From Burkholderiales bacterium (GTDB lineage: Bacteria; Pseudomonadota; Gammaproteobacteria; Burkholderiales; SG8-41): a DNA stretch of 64,000 nt. Position numbers and translations under genes: made by a program. Positions 16,902-25,541 of this stretch are shown one piece after another. Each line of letters opens with the position of its first letter. The stretch's first letter is position 1. The notes under the pieces were generated by a model. It had not been told where the DNA came from, did not search any database, and saw only the letters and a program-made list of their open reading frames with translations. The stretch spans positions 1-64,000 of the forward strand of contig JAIETP010000016.1 in NCBI GenBank assembly GCA_019744975.1. The letters run 5' to 3'.

Positions 16902-16930
16902 AAAAAGGGAGACTGCAGCAGTCTCCCTTC
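16902..16930 (-). terminator. Intrinsic terminator of the cytochrome c4 gene
   Basis: On the minus strand, an 8-bp stem (16907-16914 with 16920-16927, loop of five) is followed by five T (A at 16902-16906). It lies 26 bp after the stop of the cytochrome gene and before resB. Confidence 0.8.
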
Positions 16931-16955
16931 TTGAGTCGTAACAGCGGTGAAAATA

Positions 16956-17618
16956 TCAGCGCAGGCCGGCGATGTATTCAGACACCGCGGCGATTTCCTG
17001 GTCGCTCATTTTTGCCGCGACTCCGCGCATCATCTGCGCAGAGTCGTTGGCGCGTTGCCCGCCACGGAAAGCTTTCAGCTGACCCGCGGTGTATTCGGCA
17101 TGCTGGCCGGCGAGTCGCGGAAACTGCGCGGGAATTCCGGCACCGTTGGGCGCGTGGCAGGAAGCGCAGGCCGGAACACCCTTGGCAGCAACACCACCGC
17201 GATAAATGGCTTCACCCTCTTTGACCAGCGCCGCATTGCGCGCAACGCCCGGCTTGGCTTTCTGCGATGCAAAGTACGCCGCGATGTTTTTCATGTCGTC
17301 TTCCGACAGATTGGCCACCATGCCGGCCATCACGGCATTGTTGCGCTCCGCCGGCTTGCCGCCCTGCGGTTTGAAATTCATCAATTGCTTGTAGGTGTAT
17401 TCCGGATGCTGCCCGGCGAGGCTGGGATTGACCGGGATCGCGCTGTTGCCGTCGGCGGCATGGCAGGCCGCGCAAACCTGGGTGACGATCTGCTGGGCCT
17501 TGGCCGGATCACCCTTGATCACGCCCTGCGCCAGCACGCTGTGCGCCGCCAGCGCCCCCACCACAACGGCCAGCAGCCGCCAGGTTTTCAGGTCGCGGTT
17601 TGAGTGGCGGTGTTCCAT
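16956..17618 (-). CDS. Dihaem cytochrome c4
   Basis: The start was placed at the ATG ending at 17618 because AAGGAG lies seven bases upstream; the longer frame to 17744 lacks this. The 220-residue product has an N-terminal signal sequence (LLAVVVGALAAHSVLAQG) and two class I cytochrome c domains, with haem sites CAACH and CASCH and axial methionines probably in NAVMAGMVANL and SAQMMRGVAAKM. Cytochrome c4 carries electrons in the periplasm to terminal oxidases. It is the likely substrate of the neighbouring ResB/CcsB pair. Confidence 0.92.
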   Translation of the reverse strand: MEHRHSNRDLKTWRLLAVVVGALAAHSVLAQGVIKGDPAKAQQIVTQVCAACHAADGNSAIPVNPSLAGQHPEYTYKQLMNFKPQGGKPAERNNAVMAGMVANLSEDDMKNIAAYFASQKAKPGVARNAALVKEGEAIYRGGVAAKGVPACASCHAPNGAGIPAQFPRLAGQHAEYTAGQLKAFRGGQRANDSAQMMRGVAAKMSDQEIAAVSEYIAGLR

Positions 17619-17749
17619 GCATACTCCTTGATCATGCGGCTGTAAAAAAGCCGGTCGTAAAAAAGGTTTGTATTCTATAACATTCCGCTCTCTGCATTCC
17701 CCCTCATCCTGCCGTCTCTCATCGCACTCTGCGCCAAGGATCATGAACC

Positions 17750-18343
17750 GTGTCCCTGTTTTCGCAACTCGAGTTTCGCTACGCCGTGCACCAGCTCGCC
17801 GACATGCCGCCGGATCAGGGTGCCGAAGTGGCTTTTGCCGGCCGATCCAACGCGGGTAAATCCACCGCGATCAATGCGCTGGCCAACCGCCGCAAACTGG
17901 CGTTTGTCAGTAAAACACCGGGGCGTACCCAGGCCATCAATTTTTTCGACATGGGCAACCACTGTTCACTGGTTGACCTGCCCGGGTATGGTTATGCCAA
18001 GGTGCCACGCCAGGAGCAGGCGCGCTGGGATGAGTTAATTGGCACTTACATCTCAAATCGTAACTCTTTGATTTTATTGATTATTATTGTTGACATCCGG
18101 CGCGGTCTGACCCCCTTGGACTGGCAGATGCTGGACTGGCTGGCGCCCACCAACAAAGCCGTACATGTGCTGCTGACCAAGGCCGACAAACTGAACCGGC
18201 AACAGGCGGATGCGATGTTGAAGCAGACCTCAGCGGAACTTGCACGCCATCCCGGCGAAGCCACGGCACAGATTTTTTCCGGCACCAGCAAAACCGGCGT
18301 GAAACAGGCCCAGGCCGTCATCGCGCGCTGGCTGAAACAATAA
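17750..18343 (+). CDS. engB: Ribosome-biogenesis GTPase EngB (YihA/YsxC)
   Basis: The 197-residue protein shows all GTPase motifs: GRSNAGKST (G1, residues 31-39), the T of TPGRTQ (G2), DLPGYGYAKV (G3), TKADKL (G4) and SGTSKTG (G5). EngB assists late assembly of the 50S subunit. The GTG at 17750 is used; AAGGA lies ten bases upstream and an ATG at 17743 is in another frame. Residues encoded at 18061-18092 use AT-rich Leu and Ile codons (TTG, ATT, TTA) quite unlike the rest of the gene; this is one of the recurrent AT-rich motifs. Confidence 0.95.
   Translation: MSLFSQLEFRYAVHQLADMPPDQGAEVAFAGRSNAGKSTAINALANRRKLAFVSKTPGRTQAINFFDMGNHCSLVDLPGYGYAKVPRQEQARWDELIGTYISNRNSLILLIIIVDIRRGLTPLDWQMLDWLAPTNKAVHVLLTKADKLNRQQADAMLKQTSAELARHPGEATAQIFSGTSKTGVKQAQAVIARWLKQ
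18061..18092 (+). promoter_or_regulatory. AT-rich IHF-like motif inside engB
   Basis: TAACTCTTTGATT (18061-18073) fits the IHF consensus YAANNNNTTGATW exactly and is followed by an AT tract. The 13-mer TTGATTTTATTGA (18068-18080) recurs in the hemE-priA spacer and in glmS. Its presence inside a GC-rich gene is unexpected. Confidence 0.5.
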
Positions 18344-18376
18344 AAAGCCCCCGGTTAAGGGGAGTAAACCGGGGGC
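18342..18376 (-). terminator. Intrinsic terminator of the candidate small RNA
   Basis: A perfect 10-bp stem (18347-18356 with 18367-18376) has T-tract bases only on the minus-strand side (A at 18342-18346). It could also slow plus-strand transcripts after engB, but it lacks a T-run in that direction. Confidence 0.85.
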
Positions 18377-18451
18377 GAAGAGCCTTAAATTAGGTTTAAG
18401 GCACCCGCTCAGGGAGGGAAGCGGGAGACAACCGAAGTCATCTGTAACTTC
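18342..18451 (-). ncRNA. Candidate small RNA antisense in orientation to engB and hemB
   Basis: Read on the minus strand, four hairpins follow each other: 18447-18451/18434-18438, 18420-18425/18404-18409 (6-bp stem, 10-nt loop with UCCCUCCC), 18395-18402/18382-18389 (8 bp) and 18367-18376/18347-18356 (10-bp GC-rich stem, 10-nt loop with CUCCCC). The last is followed by five T and is a textbook intrinsic terminator, yet no minus-strand gene lies upstream of it. A possible -10 (TATAGT, 18457-18462) would start an RNA of about 105-110 nt. The CU-rich loops are complementary to Shine-Dalgarno sequences. It may correspond to a known betaproteobacterial small RNA family; I could not check this. Confidence 0.65.
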
Positions 18452-18458
18452 AGACGAC

Positions 18459-18464
18459 TATAAT
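18459..18464 (+). promoter_or_regulatory. Possible -10 box of hemB
   Basis: A perfect TATAAT lies 66 bp before the hemB start. No good -35 box is seen 16-18 bp upstream, so an activator or an extended element would be needed. The complementary strand gives the possible -10 of the candidate small RNA. Confidence 0.35.
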
Positions 18465-18523
18465 CCTGATTAGTTCCCACCATCGCGGGCAGCAAAAAAC
18501 TTCCCGTATTTCCAAGGTGTTAG

Positions 18524-19540
<1,017 letters not shown>

Positions 19541-19556
19541 GCGCGGCAGAAACCGT

Positions 19557-20153
19557 TTAGCCGAGCAAAGCTGCGACTGCAGGCAGCCGCGCTCGCTCGA
19601 TAACACGGCCTTCTGCCGTTGCGCGCACCGGCGCACGCAGGTCACGACTGTCAAACACCGTCAGTTCGATTTCGGTGCCATCCACGTTGATATTAAATAC
19701 CGGCAATAGCCGTGGTTCCTGCCCGGCATACAGACGGCACTGTGATGTCTTGTACGGCATCTTGCGATCGATCAGAAACAATTCAACCGCTTTCTCATTG
19801 TCGGCAAACAATTGAAGGTGGATCACGGCGTACGGCCCCGCGATGCCGGTCAGCACCGATCCCGTCAGGTGCGGATCGAAGGCGGCCAGTTCGCGCATCG
19901 CGCGGACGGCCTGTTCGCGCAATAAGTGGACCCGTTGCTCCTGGTCGCCACTGCGGTAAATATCCTGGTATTCACGCAGCGCAGCGTCGATTTCATCATT
20001 ATTGGGCAGGCGGCTCGAGTCGGGGATGCCCAGTTGTTTCGCTGCCTTGCGTTTGGCGAGGCCATAATCCTCGATGCCGTCCTGTGCCATCAACCGGGCG
20101 GCATGCACGGCGATCGCGCTACGCGTGTCATCGCGGCCCCGCTCTCTGGCCAT
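19557..20153 (-). CDS. Conserved hypothetical protein, possible nucleotidyltransferase-like fold
   Basis: The 198-residue protein has a charged N-terminal helical part (residues 1-90, with the AKRKAAKQLGIP and NNDEIDAALREYQ elements) and a C-terminal beta-rich part. The latter contains GSVLTGIAGPYAVIHLQLFADNEKAVELFLID, whose GS-x-x-x-G start followed by alternating strands is reminiscent of, but not proof of, a nucleotidyltransferase fold. It follows the PBP1A gene by nine bases on the same strand, so both are probably cotranscribed. Proteins of this kind seem to be found in related bacteria, but I know of no assigned function. Confidence 0.7.
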   Translation of the reverse strand: MARERGRDDTRSAIAVHAARLMAQDGIEDYGLAKRKAAKQLGIPDSSRLPNNDEIDAALREYQDIYRSGDQEQRVHLLREQAVRAMRELAAFDPHLTGSVLTGIAGPYAVIHLQLFADNEKAVELFLIDRKMPYKTSQCRLYAGQEPRLLPVFNINVDGTEIELTVFDSRDLRAPVRATAEGRVIERARLPAVAALLG

Positions 20154-20162
20154 TTGATGCTC

Positions 20163-22472
20163 CTAAAACAACTGATTTCTGGCGTCGTCAGGAAGTTTTT
20201 CCGCTTCCGGCACCTCGGCAGCCTGATCTGGTGCGGGAAACTCCTGATAAAAATATTCACTGATGCCGCCGGCACTGGTGCGAACCCCGGTTTGCGGATC
20301 AATCTGCATCGCCATGACTCCGGCGGGCGGATTGAAGGGTTCTTCGGGCACATTCTTCAGTGCCACGGCCATGTAATCAATCCAGATCGGCAGTGCCGCA
20401 TTGCCGCCGGTTTCGTTGCGGCCCAGTGTTTTCGGCTGATCAAAACCCATCCATGCCACCGCCACCAGCGTCGACTGGAAACCGCCGAACCAGGCATCGA
20501 CAAACTCGTTGGTGGTGCCGGTCTTGCCGGCAAGATCGTTGCGTTTCAAGCGCATGGCGCGGGTTGCTGTCCCGGCACGCACCACATCACGCATCAGGCT
20601 GCTCATGATGAAGGCGTTGCGCGAATCAATGACACGCTCCGCAGACTCGCCGGCGACCAGCGGCTGGTTGACTGTCAGCTTGTTGCCCTTGTCGTCTTCA
20701 ACGCGTTCGACAAAATAGGGCGCGATGCGATAACCGCCGTTGGCGAAAACGGAATAAGCGCCCAGCATCTGCATTGGGGTGACGTTTCCGGCACCCAGCG
20801 CCATCGTCAGATACGGCGGGTGCATTTTTGGATCGAATCCGAAACGTGCAATGTAGTCCTGCGCGTACTGGGGGCTGATGGCCTGCAGTATGCGCACCGA
20901 CACCAGGTTTTTTGACTTCGCCAGCGCCGTACGCAAACGCATCGGGCCGTCGAACTTGCCGTCGTAGTTTTTCGGTTCCCAGGGCTCGGAGCCGGTTTGC
21001 GCCGCGGTAAAAGTCAGTGGCGCATCATTGATGACCGTGGCCGCGGTAAACCCCTTTTCCAGGGCGGCGGAATAGACAAACGGTTTAAAGCTTGAGCCAG
21101 GCTGGCGCAAGGCCTGCGTCACGTGATTGAACTTGTTACGGTTGAAATCAAAACCGCCGACCAGCGCCCGGATTGCGCCGGTGCGCGGATCAGCAGCAAC
21201 GAACGCGGATTCAACCGCCGGCAACTGGACAATCTGCCAGCGGTTTTTTTCATCGCGCGAGATCCTGATGATCGCCCCGCGGCGGATACGCTGGTTGGGC
21301 GCAGCCTTGTCACCCAGCATCCTGGCGGCAAATTTCAGTCCGTCCTCGCCGATGTCGATGCGCTCACCGCCCGCACGATAGACGCGGACCAGCTTCGGGC
21401 TTGCTTCGAGCACGATGGCCGCATAAAGCTCATCACTGTCGGCCGCATCCTGCAGCGTGTCTTCGAGGCGCTCATCCGTCAGTTGACCGGTCAGTTCAAC
21501 ATAGGCTTCAGGGCCGCGGTAACCATGCCGTTTGTCATACTCAAGGACGCCTTTGCGCACTGCCTGGTACGCCGCCCGCTGGTGTTCCACATTCAGCGTG
21601 GTGTGTACTTTCAGTCCGCGGGTGTAGGTTTCTTCGCCGTAACGCTCGAACATCTGGGCACGCACCATCTCGGCAAAATAATCCGCACGCACCCCGTATT
21701 CGTTCATCGCCTGCTTGACCGGCGGCACTTCCTTGCCTGCGTCAGCGAACTGTTGCGGCGTGATCATGTCGAGCTCGCGCATCCGCCGTAGCACATATTG
21801 TTGGCGCAGTTTTGCGCGGGCCGGATTGGTCACCGGATTGAAGCGGGAAGGCGCTTTCGGCAGCCCGGCCAGCATCGCGTGTTCTGCGATCGTCAGCTGA
21901 TCCAGGGGTTTTCCATAATAGATCTGCGCTGCGGAAGCAAAACCATAGGCCCGTTGCCCGAGGTAGATCTGGTTGATGTAGAGCTCGAGAATTTGCTGCT
22001 TGCTGAGACTGGCCTCTATCTTGAAGGCCAGCAGCATTTCGTTGAACTTGCGAGTCAGCGTTTTTTCCTTGGACAGGAAAAAATTGCGCGCAACCTGCAT
22101 GGTGATGGTCGATGCGCCCTGGCGTACGCCACCGGACGTGAAATTGGACAGGGCGGCACGGGCAACGCCGACATAATCAACACCGCCGTGCTGGTAAAAC
22201 CGCTCGTCTTCCGCCGCAACGATGGCATCCACCAGGCTTTTCGGCACCTGCTCAAGCTTGACGACGGCGCGCCGCTCTTCGCCAAACTCGCCGATCAGCT
22301 GGCCGTCCGCACTGTAGACTCTAAGGGGGATTTTGGGGCGGTAATCCGTCAGCGACTCCAGCGACGGCAGGGTCGGAACGACCATTACCGCAGCAAAGCC
22401 GATGACCAGACTCCCAGCCGCAGCCAGCAAAAACACCAGTAATAGTGGGAAGGCCCACCAACGAACAGACAT
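20163..22472 (-). CDS. mrcA: Penicillin-binding protein 1A
   Basis: This 769-residue class A PBP polymerises and cross-links peptidoglycan. It has one N-terminal membrane anchor (about residues 8-33). The GT51 glycosyltransferase domain has the catalytic Glu in AAEDERFYQHGG near residue 89 and GASTITMQVARN. The transpeptidase domain has the SxxK serine in SSFKP near 462, SKN near 518 and KTGTT near 650. The gene is divergent from pilM, an arrangement common in Proteobacteria. The 230-bp gap between them must hold both promoters; no clear sigma-70 pair stands out. Confidence 0.96.
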   Translation of the reverse strand: MSVRWWAFPLLLVFLLAAAGSLVIGFAAVMVVPTLPSLESLTDYRPKIPLRVYSADGQLIGEFGEERRAVVKLEQVPKSLVDAIVAAEDERFYQHGGVDYVGVARAALSNFTSGGVRQGASTITMQVARNFFLSKEKTLTRKFNEMLLAFKIEASLSKQQILELYINQIYLGQRAYGFASAAQIYYGKPLDQLTIAEHAMLAGLPKAPSRFNPVTNPARAKLRQQYVLRRMRELDMITPQQFADAGKEVPPVKQAMNEYGVRADYFAEMVRAQMFERYGEETYTRGLKVHTTLNVEHQRAAYQAVRKGVLEYDKRHGYRGPEAYVELTGQLTDERLEDTLQDAADSDELYAAIVLEASPKLVRVYRAGGERIDIGEDGLKFAARMLGDKAAPNQRIRRGAIIRISRDEKNRWQIVQLPAVESAFVAADPRTGAIRALVGGFDFNRNKFNHVTQALRQPGSSFKPFVYSAALEKGFTAATVINDAPLTFTAAQTGSEPWEPKNYDGKFDGPMRLRTALAKSKNLVSVRILQAISPQYAQDYIARFGFDPKMHPPYLTMALGAGNVTPMQMLGAYSVFANGGYRIAPYFVERVEDDKGNKLTVNQPLVAGESAERVIDSRNAFIMSSLMRDVVRAGTATRAMRLKRNDLAGKTGTTNEFVDAWFGGFQSTLVAVAWMGFDQPKTLGRNETGGNAALPIWIDYMAVALKNVPEEPFNPPAGVMAMQIDPQTGVRTSAGGISEYFYQEFPAPDQAAEVPEAEKLPDDARNQLF

Positions 22473-22702
22473 CTAGTGGAAAATTGATTTCGTGAAAAAA
22501 GTCAAATTAATCTGTGGGTTACGCGCCACACCTAATGCAAAATCTTATTGCTTGAATGCTAAAAATCCTGCACAGTAGCAACTATCGCGGAAGCATTATA
22601 GGCGGATCAAACCGCAAAGGGAACGCAGCAAAAAGTCATTCAGTAATAAAAGCTTGCTGCTAATGTCTAAAGTGAATTGTGGGGAGTTCGCGCTAAAAAC
22701 AT

Positions 22703-23809
22703 ATGGCTAAAGGAAAATTCAGCCTTAACTTTGACGCCATCGAAGGCTTGTTCAAGCCCAAGATGCCGCCATTGATCGGCGCCGATATCAGCTCCTCGGC
22801 GGTGAAAATGGTCGAACTCGCCGCGGATGGCAAAGGTATTTACCGCCTCGAGCGTTATGCCATTGAGCCCCTGCCTTCCGAGTCTGTCGTCGAGGGCAAC
22901 ATCAACAACCTCGACGCCGTGATCGAAGCCGTCAAACGCTGCCACAAACGACTCGGCAGCAATTTCAAGAGTCTCGCGCTCGCCCTGCCCAACGCGGCGG
23001 TCATCAGCAAAAAAGTGCTGTTGCCGGCCGGCCAGTCGGACGACGAACTCGGTGACGAGGTCGAGCGGGCGGCGAACGAATACATTCCGTTTGCAATCGA
23101 GGAAGTCAACCTCGACTACCAGGTTCTGGGCCCGGCACCGAACAGTCCCGAAGACGTCGAAGTGCTGATTGCCGCTTCGCGCAAAGAAAAGGTCGAGGAT
23201 CGCGTGGCAGTCGCCGAGGGCGCCGGCCTGAAAGCGATCGTGATGGACGTTGATCTTTTTGCTGCCCAGTCCGCATTCGAGTTGATCGAAGCTTCATTGC
23301 CGGAACGCGGCCGCGACCTCAACATTGCAGTCGTCGATATCGGCGCTTCGACCATGAATGTCAACGTGATCCGCAATGACCAATCGGTCTACATGCGTGA
23401 ACAGCCGTTCGGCGGCGTGCAGCTGACCCAGGAAATCCAGAACAAATTCGGTCTTTCCGCGGAAGAAGCTGAAGCGGCAAAACGCGCCGGCGGATTGCCG
23501 GAAAACTATGAATCCGAAGTGCTGATGCCCTTCATGGATACCTTGGGCCAGGAAGTCGCACGCGCAATCCAGTTCTTTTTCTCGTCTACGCAGTTCAATA
23601 AAATCGATTACATCGTGCTGTCCGGTGGCTGCGCTGCAATCCCCGGGATGGACGAAGCCGTTGCCAAGCGAACCCAGGTGGAAACCTCTGTAGCCAACCC
23701 CTTTTCCAGCATGGCCATGTCCAGCCGTATCCGCGAAAAGAGCCTCAAACAGGATGCCCCCTCGCTGATGGTCGCCTGCGGCCTTGCCATGAGGAGGTTT
23801 GATAAATGA
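22703..23809 (+). CDS. pilM: Type IV pilus assembly protein PilM
   Basis: The 368-residue cytoplasmic protein has the actin-like ATPase fold: DISSSAVKMVEL near residue 28 (phosphate 1), VVDIGASTMNVNV near 210 (phosphate 2) and VLSGGCAAIPGMDEAV near 305 (adenosine). PilM binds the PilN cytoplasmic tail and helps form the inner-membrane alignment complex. It is the first gene of pilMNOPQ; its stop overlaps the pilN start by four bases. A GGGGAG sits rather far (about 17 bases) from the ATG, so initiation may be weak. Confidence 0.95.
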   Translation: MAKGKFSLNFDAIEGLFKPKMPPLIGADISSSAVKMVELAADGKGIYRLERYAIEPLPSESVVEGNINNLDAVIEAVKRCHKRLGSNFKSLALALPNAAVISKKVLLPAGQSDDELGDEVERAANEYIPFAIEEVNLDYQVLGPAPNSPEDVEVLIAASRKEKVEDRVAVAEGAGLKAIVMDVDLFAAQSAFELIEASLPERGRDLNIAVVDIGASTMNVNVIRNDQSVYMREQPFGGVQLTQEIQNKFGLSAEEAEAAKRAGGLPENYESEVLMPFMDTLGQEVARAIQFFFSSTQFNKIDYIVLSGGCAAIPGMDEAVAKRTQVETSVANPFSSMAMSSRIREKSLKQDAPSLMVACGLAMRRFDK

Positions 23810-24387
23810 GCACCCGCATCAATCTCCTGCCGCATCGCGAGATGCGGCGCAAACAGCAGCAGACGCAATTTTTCATCATGCTGGGCGTGGTCCTCGTGGC
23901 GAGCGCCGCAATCTGGGGTGTTGTGCACACTTATCTGGACGGTCAGTTGACGAACCAGAATGCCCGCAACAGCTACCTCGATGGCGAGATCGTCAAACTC
24001 GACAAGGAAATCGCCGAGATCAACAAACTGAAAGAACAGACCGCCGCATTACTCAAGCGCAAGCAGGTGGTGGAAACCCTGCAAAGCAATCGCGCTGAAG
24101 TCGTGCACCTGCTCGACCAGCTGATCCGGCAGCTTCCGGACGGCATGTATCTTAAATCGATCAAGCAACAAGGCACGAAAGTCGCCATCAGCGGATATAC
24201 CCAGTCGCAGGCACGTGTTTCGACGCTGATGCGCAACCTTGAGGGTTCGCAGTACCTGCAAAATGCCAATCTGGTTGAAATCAAGGCCGCGACAGCCGGT
24301 GGTGCGCGCATCAACGAATTCACAATGAACATCGATGTCGTGCGTGAAGTCGAGGCGGATGCCAAAAAAGGCGGGAAGAAGGGCTAA
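23806..24387 (+). CDS. pilN: Type IV pilus assembly protein PilN
   Basis: The 193-residue bitopic protein starts with the conserved INLLPHRE motif (residues 4-11) that binds PilM. It then has a membrane segment (about 23-45), a periplasmic coiled coil and a small ferredoxin-like domain. It dimerises with PilO to connect the cytoplasmic platform to PilP and PilQ. The overlap with pilM (ATGA type) and three-base gap to pilO show tight coupling. Confidence 0.95.
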   Translation: MSTRINLLPHREMRRKQQQTQFFIMLGVVLVASAAIWGVVHTYLDGQLTNQNARNSYLDGEIVKLDKEIAEINKLKEQTAALLKRKQVVETLQSNRAEVVHLLDQLIRQLPDGMYLKSIKQQGTKVAISGYTQSQARVSTLMRNLEGSQYLQNANLVEIKAATAGGARINEFTMNIDVVREVEADAKKGGKKG

Positions 24388-24390
24388 ACC

Positions 24391-25014
24391 ATGACTTTGG
24401 ACGAACTCAAAAGGCTGGATCCCAACAAAATCGGCAGCTGGCCGATACTGCCCAAGCTCGGCGTGCTGCTGCTGCTGCTGCTGCTGCTGGTTTTCGCGAG
24501 TTACTGGTTTGACTGGCAGGACCAGATCACCCAGATCGACGGCGCCAAGGCCAAAGAGGAGCAGTTGCGCACCACCTTCCTCAGCAAGAAAAAACAGGCG
24601 ATTGACCTCCCGGCCTACCGCAAACAGCTGGTGGACATCGAGTCACAGTTCGGCGCCCTTCTGAAACAGCTTCCGGGCAAATCGGAAATGGATGCGCTGC
24701 TGACCGATATCAACCAGGCCGGGCTCGGCCGTGGTCTGCAATTCGAGCTGTTCCGCCCGGCGACCAGTGAATCTGCGAAAGATTTTTACGCGGAATTGCC
24801 AATCACCATCCGGGTCACCGGCAACTATCATGACCTCGGCGCGTTTGCCAGTGACATCGGCCGGCTTTCCCGCATTGTCACCCTGAACGATATTGCCCTG
24901 AGCGCGGCCAAGGACGGCCTGACTCTGGACGCCACCGCAAAAACCTTCCGCTATCTTGACGAAGGCGAAATCGCGGCGCAGAAGAAAAAACCGGCTGCCG
25001 GAGCCAAAAAATGA
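24391..25014 (+). CDS. pilO: Type IV pilus assembly protein PilO
   Basis: The 207-residue protein follows the PilN-like plan: a short cytoplasmic start, one membrane segment (about residues 25-42), coiled coil, then a periplasmic domain (LPGKSEMDALLTDINQAG). PilO pairs with PilN. The membrane segment contains eight leucines in succession encoded by an unbroken (CTG)8 at 24466-24489, a triplet tract that could gain or lose codons without shifting the frame. Its stop overlaps the pilP start by four bases. Confidence 0.95.
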   Translation: MTLDELKRLDPNKIGSWPILPKLGVLLLLLLLLVFASYWFDWQDQITQIDGAKAKEEQLRTTFLSKKKQAIDLPAYRKQLVDIESQFGALLKQLPGKSEMDALLTDINQAGLGRGLQFELFRPATSESAKDFYAELPITIRVTGNYHDLGAFASDIGRLSRIVTLNDIALSAAKDGLTLDATAKTFRYLDEGEIAAQKKKPAAGAKK

Positions 25015-25541
25015 ACGCCAAATCGGCTATTTTCATTGCTTCGTGTGCGCTTTTGCTGGGCGCTTGCAGCGGGGAAGAACATTCGGATCTGCGCGAGTTC
25101 GTCAAGGAATCCGACAAGATGCCGGGTGGCCGCATTCCGCCGCTGCCTGAGGTCAAGCCTTACGAGCCCTTTGCATATAACGCCTACGATCTGACCGATC
25201 CGTTCAAGCCGCGCAAGATAGAGCCGCCGAAAACGGCGGCCAAGGGCGGCATACAACCCGATTTCAACCGTCAGCGTGAAGCCCTGGAATCGTTCCCCCT
25301 GGAAAATCTCGCCATGGTCGGCACCCTGCAGCAGAAAGGCAAGGTTTTTGCACTGGTCAGGGCGCCGGACAAGGGGCTTTACCGCGTAGCTTCGGGCAAC
25401 TATCTGGGCCAGAATTTCGGCCGGATCGTGGGCATTACGGAAACAGACATCAAACTGAAGGAAATCGTTCAGGACAGCGGTGGCAACTGGGAAGAAAAAG
25501 ACCAGGCGCTGATGCTGCAAGAACAGGAGACTAAAAAATGA
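25011..25541 (+). CDS. pilP: Type IV pilus lipoprotein PilP
   Basis: The 176-residue precursor has a lipoprotein signal with the lipobox LLGAC (Cys at residue 19). An unstructured linker follows, then the homology domain from about residue 90 (ESFPLENLAMVGTLQQKGKVFALVRAPDKG). PilP bridges the PilN/PilO complex and the N-terminal domains of the secretin PilQ in the periplasm. The linker contains the TDPFKPR element typical of the family. It overlaps pilQ by four bases. Confidence 0.95.
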   Translation: MNAKSAIFIASCALLLGACSGEEHSDLREFVKESDKMPGGRIPPLPEVKPYEPFAYNAYDLTDPFKPRKIEPPKTAAKGGIQPDFNRQREALESFPLENLAMVGTLQQKGKVFALVRAPDKGLYRVASGNYLGQNFGRIVGITETDIKLKEIVQDSGGNWEEKDQALMLQEQETKK

